Assembly (NCBI GenBank): GCA_018644745.1
Contig: JABGPX010000483.1
Location: forward strand, 1-11,704
Direction: 5' to 3'
DNA length: 11,704 bases
DNA from: Spirochaetales bacterium
Lineage (GTDB): Bacteria; Spirochaetota; Spirochaetia; ARS1246
Within the stretch, counting starts at the first letter, position 1; each line of letters begins with the position of its first letter. The notes under the pieces were generated by a model, which saw only the letters and a list, made by a program, of their open reading frames with translations, ran no database searches and was not told where the DNA came from. Below are positions 6,021 to 11,704 of this stretch, in pieces. The translations under genes were made by a program, and so were the position numbers.

Positions 6021-7462
6021 AATTCCACTCCATACCTGATAAATAGCGAAACGGAAAAAAGGACTCCGTTGTCGCCATCCCGAGGAACATATATTTTCGG
6101 CTCTCCGGCAACCAGCTCTTCAAGCCGCAGACGATTCCAGACATATCCAAACGATACATCAAGTCCGAAGTCAAAGTTCCCCCTTTTTTTATCCGCGGAC
6201 ATGCTCGCTAGCAGCTGATGTTCAAGTACCGGGTCAGAGAGCAGTTCGTATCTAGGTTCAATTTCCAGCCAGCTGTCATATTCATGCCAGGGATTTGCTG
6301 GAGATTTTGCGCCGTTTATTACCCATTCCAATGATGAATAGAGATCGAAGCTCCACAGACTCTGTGAAAATGCAATACCTGTATAATCAAAAAGGAAGGC
6401 AACATTATTTTCTCCGTATTTATATCCGATATAATTTTCCTGATATCGAATGGTCTGCATCGAACCGTAAAAGTCTTCGTACTCCGTCGCCGGGTAATAA
6501 GTATATTCATACGGGACCGTGCTGTAGTTATCCACCGAGACATAGGTTGCCTCAAAAGTATATTTTGTGGCGCCGGAATGATAAAAGCCGAAAGTGCCGG
6601 ACGGTGTATCCAGGTGTCCTCCAATTCCCCACGCAAGTTTTTGAAGGTTAGAAATGGAATTCAATGATGGTATTGCCTTCCCGAGAATCGGCGCTAAAAT
6701 GCTAGCATTTGAATCATCGACTAATAGCTGGCTTTCTAGATAGAGGTAGTCATTTTCCCATTCTCCAAAAAACCCCATAATAGCATTGGTGTTATTTGCC
6801 TGAGTCCACGGTCGCCCCGGAGTTCCAAGAACCATCTCGTAGAGAAACATAGGAATGGGGCTAAGAAAAGATTCAGCGTCGAAGGTTTTATCGAGATAGA
6901 TATAAGAATCTTCAAACCCGAGAGTGAAATTGCCAAAATCAATGCTGAATGCTTTGAACGAAAGCCCCCTATCGCGATAGGTTTCACTCTTTCCATTGTA
7001 TTGATTGGCCGATCTTTCGTTCAGCCTGACCCACCGGCTCTCAAAGAACAGCTTGTCATGGGCGAAAGTAAAGCCGGCATTAAGAACCGGAATTGTTTCT
7101 GAGGAAATAAAGATTGAATAGGGAGAATCAACCACATCGGAATGAGGCATATACCCGGCAAACAGGGATACATTTCCGAGATTGTAAGAAAAGGATGCCT
7201 CGTTTATAAAGAAGTAGTGTCCGAGTTGAAAATCGGTATGCGGATAATACTTCCCTCCCCCCATGAGGGAGGCGTCGGCCTTTACTCCAAAAACATCATC
7301 AAAATATGCATATGACGCTCTCTCCTCATCAATGAATAAATTGCTGTGAATTCCCAAATTCTCAAACGTGAATTTGGTCCCGAAGGAGACCTCTATAGGG
7401 GCGGAAAAAGAAACTTGTGAGCAGGTAATGAAGATCAGGATTGTTATATATTTTCGAACCAT
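6017..7462 (-). CDS. Unknown secreted, probable outer-membrane beta-barrel protein
   Basis: I do not recognise the family. The 481-residue product has a signal peptide (1-21, core ITILIFIT, likely cut after SFSA). The rest shows alternating hydrophobic/polar stretches rich in Tyr, Phe, Trp and Gly, with no long hydrophobic helix, as in outer-membrane barrels. The segment near 105-145 (PYSIFISSETIPVLNAGF then FESRWVRL) is reminiscent of the Wzi-like partner near 230-262, so the two may be diverged relatives, but that is weak. The ATG follows GAGG (7471-7474) by eight bases. It overlaps the downstream Wzi-like gene by four bases, forming a two-gene unit. Sampled lines have low G+C (19 of 60 at 6361-6420, 22 of 60 at 6901-6960) against 35 of 60 in recF (8161-8220), which may point to different ancestry or looser selection. 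Confidence 0.6.
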   Translation of the reverse strand: MVRKYITILIFITCSQVSFSAPIEVSFGTKFTFENLGIHSNLFIDEERASYAYFDDVFGVKADASLMGGGKYYPHTDFQLGHYFFINEASFSYNLGNVSLFAGYMPHSDVVDSPYSIFISSETIPVLNAGFTFAHDKLFFESRWVRLNERSANQYNGKSETYRDRGLSFKAFSIDFGNFTLGFEDSYIYLDKTFDAESFLSPIPMFLYEMVLGTPGRPWTQANNTNAIMGFFGEWENDYLYLESQLLVDDSNASILAPILGKAIPSLNSISNLQKLAWGIGGHLDTPSGTFGFYHSGATKYTFEATYVSVDNYSTVPYEYTYYPATEYEDFYGSMQTIRYQENYIGYKYGENNVAFLFDYTGIAFSQSLWSFDLYSSLEWVINGAKSPANPWHEYDSWLEIEPRYELLSDPVLEHQLLASMSADKKRGNFDFGLDVSFGYVWNRLRLEELVAGEPKIYVPRDGDNGVLFSVSLFIRYGVEL

Positions 7463-7596
7463 TACACATGCCTCGTTTTAATAAAACTAAGATGTGTCAG
7501 ATTACCGATAATTCGCAAGCTTTCCTATACTATTGCGCCTCTATAAGAAAGACCATGCTGTCAACAGTACAAAATGTGGATTTTTCGATGTGCCCA
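7463..7596 (-). promoter_or_regulatory. Gap upstream of the barrel-gene pair; possible promoter
   Basis: The 134-base gap after the DUF721 gene includes an exact TTGACA (7559-7564, minus strand), but the nearest -10-like element TATAGA (7540-7545) is only 13 bases away, and TATAGG/TAGTAT further on (7524-7532) fits only a poor -35. No terminator is evident after DUF721. The pair could have its own promoter here or be read through from the origin cluster. Confidence 0.25.
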
Positions 7597-8019
7597 CTAA
7601 CCCTCTGCCTGCTCCCGGAGACGCCGCAGCAAAGCCTGAAACTCCTGGTACTCCTCGGAGTTCTCATCTACGGCTTTTTCTACCTGATGATAATCGGGAC
7701 CAATTTTCTCATTTCCGCGTATTTCGCTCTCGGGTGTCTTGCGAATAAAGCAGCGGATATCGACGATGTCTAGTTCGGGAAAGCTCTTCTGAATCCCCTT
7801 GAGAATCTGGGGCTTTTTTATCTGGAGCATTTGCAGCCAGCCGGGATGATCAGCTTCGATCAGCACTGCACCTCGAACTACGTCCTTTACTTCGGTGTGG
7901 GCGGCCAGGTCCTCCCCGGCAATGTCAGACCAGCCGCGGAAGAAGGAAGACCAGCTACCCGCTCGCTTAGCTTCCCTGCTGCCAAGGATACCGGTGAGTA
8001 TTTCTCCGGCTTTTTTCAT
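7597..8019 (-). CDS. DUF721 protein, DciA-like replicative helicase operator
   Basis: A 140-residue cytoplasmic protein of the DUF721 family. The family pattern is visible as W30-SDIAGEDLAAHT (30-42), a hydrophobic strand with VLIEADHPGWLQML (52-65), and LDIVDIRCF (83-91). In bacteria without DnaC or DnaI, DUF721 members such as DciA bind DnaB and help load it at the origin; the position beside dnaA, dnaN and recF suits that role, but sequence alone does not prove it. The C-terminal third is charged and probably flexible. The ATG overlaps the recF stop by four bases (ATGA, 8016-8019), with GGAG seven bases upstream inside recF, so the two are likely translated in a coupled way. Confidence 0.8.
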   Translation of the reverse strand: MKKAGEILTGILGSREAKRAGSWSSFFRGWSDIAGEDLAAHTEVKDVVRGAVLIEADHPGWLQMLQIKKPQILKGIQKSFPELDIVDIRCFIRKTPESEIRGNEKIGPDYHQVEKAVDENSEEYQEFQALLRRLREQAEG

Positions 8020-9107
8020 GTTGCTGCTCCGGGTGATTCGGTCAGTATTCCATCTGCTACTGAAAATACCTTTGTTTCGCCGCTGCCGTATGCAGCATAA
8101 TGCTCATCCGGTAGAAAGGTAAAGAACGCCTGTTCGTATTCAGGCAGTTCGGCGATGAATTTCCGACGCCTTCCCGCATCGAGCTCGAGAAGCACATCGT
8201 CGAGGAGTAGAATTGGTGCCCTGCGGCTCATCTCGGTGTAGAATTTGGCCTGGGCTACCCGGAGCACCAGCGACATCAGCCGCCGCTGTCCAGTCGAAGC
8301 TATGCGGGAGAAGTCGCGGCCTTCGAGATAAAAGCCTATACGGTCGCGATGAGGCCCGCTTGTGGTTGTTTTGAACGCATAATCGGTAGTTCTTCTGCTT
8401 CGAAGCAGTTCCGCCGCCTCATCTATGGTTTCCGCCTTTCCCCATGAAGGCATGTATCTGATCTCGATATTTCCGGACAATCCGGAAACGCTGTGGAAAA
8501 GACCGTTGAAAGTTTTATTGAATTTGGTAATAGCCTTACCGCGTCTTTTCTGCAGATCAAGCCCCGCCGCCGCGGCTTGGCTGTCGTAGACATCGAGCAG
8601 ATCGTCACGGCGATCGCGGACCGACGTATTTCTCATGTGGATTATTTTGCTGTAACGTCTGAGGATATCGATAAAAAGCGGATTATAGAGACTCATGGTC
8701 TGATTGAAAAACCAGCGCCTTCGTTCGGGCGGACCGGAAACAAATTCGATATCATCATGACTGAAGATGATACACGGCAGGTGCTGGATAAGCTGTTTTC
8801 GGTCGCTTATACGTTTCCGATTGAGGGTGATCTGCTTTTTACCTTCTTCAATCTTGAGGCTGACTTCGTTGTCGTCATCGGTAACACTTGTGCCGTGGAC
8901 GGACATTGATTTTTCGCCGATGCGAATCAACTCTCGGTCTTTTTTGGTTCGAAATGAAGATCCATAACAGAGCAGATAGATTGACTCGAGGAAATTTGTT
9001 TTGCCCTGTCCGTTTTCACCAACAAGGAAGATTTCCCTGGCATCCACATCAACCAGGGTGTCTTTCAGATTACGGTAATTATAGACCTGGACCGAGCGGA
9101 AGCCCAT
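8016..9107 (-). CDS. recF: DNA replication and repair protein RecF
   Basis: A 363-residue SMC-like ATPase that binds gapped DNA and, with RecO and RecR, helps load RecA and restart stalled forks. Walker A GENGQGKT lies at 30-37, the CIIFSHDDIEFVSGPPERRR segment at about 112-131, GPHRD at 251-255, the ABC-type signature region STGQRR at 271-276, and Walker B ILLLDDVLLELD at 299-310. Length is normal for the family. It starts 10 bases after the dnaN stop, with only a weak GGGGCG site before the ATG, and overlaps the DUF721 gene by four bases at its end. The order dnaN-recF is the widespread one. Confidence 0.97.
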   Translation of the reverse strand: MGFRSVQVYNYRNLKDTLVDVDAREIFLVGENGQGKTNFLESIYLLCYGSSFRTKKDRELIRIGEKSMSVHGTSVTDDDNEVSLKIEEGKKQITLNRKRISDRKQLIQHLPCIIFSHDDIEFVSGPPERRRWFFNQTMSLYNPLFIDILRRYSKIIHMRNTSVRDRRDDLLDVYDSQAAAAGLDLQKRRGKAITKFNKTFNGLFHSVSGLSGNIEIRYMPSWGKAETIDEAAELLRSRRTTDYAFKTTTSGPHRDRIGFYLEGRDFSRIASTGQRRLMSLVLRVAQAKFYTEMSRRAPILLLDDVLLELDAGRRRKFIAELPEYEQAFFTFLPDEHYAAYGSGETKVFSVADGILTESPGAAT

Positions 9108-9117
9108 GCGCCCCGGC

Positions 9118-10221
9118 TCAGTCGAGCTGCATGGGTGCTACGATGTGTACATAATCTTTTTCTTCGACGGGAAGAAGGGATATAGCTTTTTTTGAATCGG
9201 TAAACTTAATCGTAACCATCTTCTCATTCATAACTCTGAGGGGTTCGGCAAGGAATCGGTAATCAAGAGCCAGAGATGTTTCCGGTCCCTGGTACTGGCA
9301 GGGAATCTCTTCGCGGGCCACGCCCATTTCACTTTCCTCCGAATGAAGAAGCAGGCTGTTTTCATTCACGGTGACAAGTATTCGCCGGGATTTCTGCTCT
9401 ACAAGAAGAGAAACCCTGCTGAGTGCGTCTACCAGCTCGCTCTTGTCTACGATCAGATCATAATCCTGAGTTTCAGGAATGACCCGGTTATAGTTAGGAA
9501 ACTGCCCGTCTATCAGATTCGATGAGAGCCGTTGGCTGTCAAACTTCGCAAAGATATTCTTATCGGTAACGGCAAGGGATATATTGCCTTCGCCGGATGC
9601 AAGCTTGCGGATAAGTGAAAGAATCTTCGGCGGTACAATGACGCCTTCAAAAGAAGCGATATTTTCGTCTATCGGTTTTGATATAAACGAGAGCCTTCTT
9701 CCGTCAGTCGCCACCATTATGAGTTTGCCGTCGATATTTTCCATGTACACGCCGTTCATGAAATATCGGGTTTCATCGTCTGAAACCGCAAAAACGGTCT
9801 GGTTTATCATCTCTAAAACGTCTTTTTGGGGCAGTTCGAAATAGCTGTCGTCGGATATTTCCTGAAGCTCCGGAAATTTGTCCCCGGCGATGCTTTTCAG
9901 CTGAAAATCTATTTTTTTATAAAGAGGACGGATATCAAGCCGCTGATCCTGCTGTTCAAACTCAATATCACCATCCGGCAGCGAACGAAGTATGCCCAGA
10001 AAACGGTCGCAGAACACCGTGGTAGTTCCAGGCTCCGTGGTTTCTACGGGAATGCTTGTTTCGAAGCTTACTTTCAAATCAGTGGCCTTGATAGTGAGAA
10101 CGCTGTCGTTTGCCTCTATCAGCACATTTGAAAGAATGGAGAGAGAATTTCTCGATGATATTATCTCTTGAGCAACCGATATCTCTTTGAGAATATCTGC
10201 CTTGTTGGATACGAACTTCAT
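9118..10221 (-). CDS. dnaN: DNA polymerase III beta subunit (sliding clamp)
   Basis: The 367-residue protein is the dimeric ring that tethers DNA polymerase III to DNA and recruits other clamp-binding proteins. It shows the three repeated clamp domains and familiar segments: KFVSNKADILKEISVAQ at the start, SRNSLSILSNVLIEA (about 23-37), FMNGVYME with ATDGRRLSF in the middle domain, and a C-terminal end HIVAPMQLD in place of the common MPMRL. Length is typical. The ATG is preceded by AAGGAG (10228-10233) with a six-base spacer. The candidate origin lies directly upstream, between dnaA and dnaN. Confidence 0.98.
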   Translation of the reverse strand: MKFVSNKADILKEISVAQEIISSRNSLSILSNVLIEANDSVLTIKATDLKVSFETSIPVETTEPGTTTVFCDRFLGILRSLPDGDIEFEQQDQRLDIRPLYKKIDFQLKSIAGDKFPELQEISDDSYFELPQKDVLEMINQTVFAVSDDETRYFMNGVYMENIDGKLIMVATDGRRLSFISKPIDENIASFEGVIVPPKILSLIRKLASGEGNISLAVTDKNIFAKFDSQRLSSNLIDGQFPNYNRVIPETQDYDLIVDKSELVDALSRVSLLVEQKSRRILVTVNENSLLLHSEESEMGVAREEIPCQYQGPETSLALDYRFLAEPLRVMNEKMVTIKFTDSKKAISLLPVEEKDYVHIVAPMQLD

Positions 10222-10479
10222 GCTCCTCTCCTTACTCTTATTAATATTAATTAGCAGTAGTAGTAATAGGCCCGGTGGATTTGTGGATAAGCCCTATAAT
10301 CCCATGTTGTGGCGTTACTTACACTCACTAACAACTCTTTGACCTTATCCCCAAACCGTCCACATATTCAAGCTCGCTGAGGTTTATCCACAGCTGCTCA
10401 GCAGACAGTCCACAGCTTACCGGCAGTTTATTCAACGCGGCCAATCAGGTAACGAAAGGTGCTCTTTTTATGCCCCTAA
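10222..10479. other. oriC: Candidate chromosomal origin oriC (dnaA-dnaN gap)
   Basis: This 258-base gap between dnaA and dnaN contains exact DnaA boxes at 10282-10290 (TGTGGATAA on +) and 10384-10392 (TTATCCACA on +), a one-mismatch box TTATCCCCA at 10345-10353, and weaker TCCACA matches at 10356-10364 and 10406-10414 that sit 11 and 22 bases after neighbours. An unwinding element at 10241-10290 faces dnaN. The arrangement dnaA, boxes, trios, AT-rich tract, dnaN matches that of B. subtilis and many other bacteria. Genes from dnaN leftwards are all on the minus strand, co-directional with a fork leaving this site to the left, until the transferase at 2-667. The gap also has to hold the dnaN promoter or leader, which I could not define. 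Confidence 0.88.
10241..10290 (-). other. Origin unwinding element: DnaA box, GC block, DnaA-trios, AT-rich tract
   Basis: On the + strand, reading away from dnaN: AT-rich 10241-10251, then six triplets TAG-CAG-TAG-TAG-TAA-TAG at 10252-10269, then the GC block GCCCGG (10270-10275), then a degenerate box and the exact box TGTGGATAA (10282-10290). The triplets read 3'-GAT-5' outward from the box, which is the DnaA-trio arrangement described for the B. subtilis basal unwinding system. DnaA is expected to assemble on the boxes and spread on the trio strand to melt DNA towards dnaN. Confidence 0.8.
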
Positions 10480-11704
10480 TTACATTTTTGTACTATATTC
10501 CTTTGTCGTTCGTACCAGGTGATTAACGGTGGGCTCGAGAGTAGGATCGGTTTTCATCCTGCTTTCTACTCGCTGACACGCGTGCATTACCGTCGTATGG
10601 TCGCGCCCGCCGAACTCGAGTCCTACTTCGGTAGTTGAATACTCGGTCATATCCCTGGTTATAAACATTGCTACCTGTCGGGGAAATGCTATGGCTTTGG
10701 TTCTCTTTTTCCCTTTGAGTTCACCTACCGAAAGAGCAAAGTAATCCGCCACTACACGTTGAATCATTTCAATAGTAATATTGCTCTGCCTGGGATTTGA
10801 AAAAACATCTTTCAGCTGCTGCTGAGCTACTTCGAGAGAGATGTTCTTGTTGACCAGATCGGAATACGCGATGAGTTTTGTGAGAGATGCTTCCAAGTCG
10901 CGAACGTTTGTATTTATGTTCCGGCAGATGAGATCAATTATTTCGTCGGTGATAGGTACGTTTTTCTCTTCGACCTTTTGTTTTAGAATGGCAAACCGGG
11001 TTTCAAAGTCCGGCGGCTGGAGATCTACATTGAGTCCCCGTTCAAAGCGGCTGCGCAGCCGGTCTGAAAGATGCTTGAGTTCGGCGACCGGCCGGTCGCA
11101 GGTAAAGGCCATCTGCTTATTCGAGTCGTAAAGCGCGTTGAACGTGTGAAAAAGTTCTTCCTGAGTTTCAATCTTATTCTGGAGAAAGTGGATGTCATCG
11201 ATGAGAAGGATATCCACAGATCGATATTTACTCTTGAACCGGTGAGTGCTTTTGTTTTTTATCGATTGGATGAACTCATTGGTAAAGGTTTCAGCGGTGA
11301 CATACACCACTTTGCGGTCGCTCTCCTGATGAACGGTGTTGCCTATTGACTGGACCAGATGGGTTTTTCCCAGACCGACACCGCCGTAAATAAGACAGGG
11401 GTTATAAGCGGTTCCGGGGTTTTTTGCTATTGCGTAGGCCGCGTTGGCTGCGAACGAGTTGTTTACACCGATTACAAAGCTTTCGAAGATATAATCGCTT
11501 CGGAGTTGGCTGTGATTTTTCTTTTTAGGCGCGGGCTCCGATTTTACAGGCTGGTTCTTGCTTTTGCGCTCGGTTTTTTTTTCCGCGTGCTGCGCCGTTT
11601 TTACCACAAAATCTACGGAAATACGGTTCCCGGCGAGCTCGAAAAGCCGCTCTTCCATAACCGGCAGATAGCGCTGCTTTACCTGATCGCGATAGAAAGA
11701 AGAC
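10480..11704 (-). CDS. dnaA: Chromosomal replication initiator DnaA, 5' end outside the window
   Basis: DnaA is the AAA+ initiator that binds DnaA boxes and melts the origin. The frame is open to the right edge; upstream of the Met at 11658 it encodes SSFYRDQVKQRYLPV, typical DnaA domain I, so that Met is internal and roughly 40-50 N-terminal residues are missing. Counting from that Met: a short lysine-rich domain II (about 20-50), Walker A GGVGLGKT (92-99), Walker B VDILLIDDIHF (148-158), the DRLRSRFERGL segment (199-209) with the sensor/arginine-finger region, and domain IV with the box-recognition signature EFGGRDHTTVMHA (about 348-360). The stop TAA at 10480-10482 adjoins the origin gap. 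The 407 visible residues look intact. Confidence 0.98.
   Translation of the reverse strand, partial: SSFYRDQVKQRYLPVMEERLFELAGNRISVDFVVKTAQHAEKKTERKSKNQPVKSEPAPKKKNHSQLRSDYIFESFVIGVNNSFAANAAYAIAKNPGTAYNPCLIYGGVGLGKTHLVQSIGNTVHQESDRKVVYVTAETFTNEFIQSIKNKSTHRFKSKYRSVDILLIDDIHFLQNKIETQEELFHTFNALYDSNKQMAFTCDRPVAELKHLSDRLRSRFERGLNVDLQPPDFETRFAILKQKVEEKNVPITDEIIDLICRNINTNVRDLEASLTKLIAYSDLVNKNISLEVAQQQLKDVFSNPRQSNITIEMIQRVVADYFALSVGELKGKKRTKAIAFPRQVAMFITRDMTEYSTTEVGLEFGGRDHTTVMHACQRVESRMKTDPTLEPTVNHLVRTTKEYSTKM

Noticed and set aside
7575..7583. TGTGGATTT upstream of the barrel-gene pair as a DnaA box
   Set aside because: Two mismatches, no partner box and no AT-rich core nearby.
8493..8909. 138-codon plus-strand frame opposite recF
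   Set aside because: The reverse strand encodes the conserved RecF central region; this frame shows no independent coding evidence.
10394..10404. CTGCT-C-AGCAG inverted repeat in the oriC gap as a terminator of dnaA
   Set aside because: The stem is five bases with a one-base loop and no T-tract follows; it is too weak to call.
1..11704. CRISPR arrays, insertion sequences, tRNA or rRNA genes
   Set aside because: No regularly spaced direct repeats, transposase-like proteins or terminal repeats, and no tRNA or rRNA signatures were seen.

Overview
The window is a chromosomal replication-origin neighbourhood, most likely from a free-living member of the Spirochaetales. The pointers are the order dnaA-dnaN-recF-DUF721 and rpmH-rnpA-yidC-jag on one strand and a large periplasmic YidC. 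The phylum assignment is an inference from gene order and protein character, not from a database match.

Layout from left to right: (1) positions 2-667, + strand, the 3' part of a WecA/TagO-type polyprenyl-phosphate sugar-1-phosphate transferase; (2) 668-958, a non-coding gap between convergent genes with two DnaA-box doublets, an AT-rich core and a strong minus-strand terminator; (3) 959-4097, minus strand, the cluster rpmH, rnpA, yidC, jag/khpB behind a good sigma-70-type promoter at 4188-4217; (4) 4413-7462, minus strand, two translationally coupled genes for secreted, probably outer-membrane beta-barrel proteins, the second resembling the Wzi capsule-assembly family; (5) 7597-10221, minus strand, DUF721 (DciA-like helicase operator), recF and dnaN, tightly packed; (6) 10222-10479, the dnaA-dnaN gap, which carries a textbook-like unwinding element (DnaA boxes, GC block, DnaA-trio array, AT-rich tract) and is the best oriC candidate; (7) 10480-11704, minus strand, dnaA, cut at its 5' end by the window edge.

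How the genes work together: DnaA opens the origin beside dnaN, the DciA-like protein is expected to help place the replicative helicase, DnaN is the clamp and RecF supports gap repair and replisome restart. The second block covers ribosome assembly (L34), tRNA 5' maturation (RnpA), membrane-protein insertion (YidC) and an RNA-binding partner (KhpB/Jag). The barrel-gene pair interrupts these two housekeeping blocks and is the least ordinary coding content.

The observations most worth following are the second DnaA-box cluster about 9.5 kb from the dnaA-dnaN origin, lying between convergent genes where it cannot easily be explained as promoter control, and the surface-protein pair embedded in the origin cluster. 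Most of the remaining content is conserved housekeeping.
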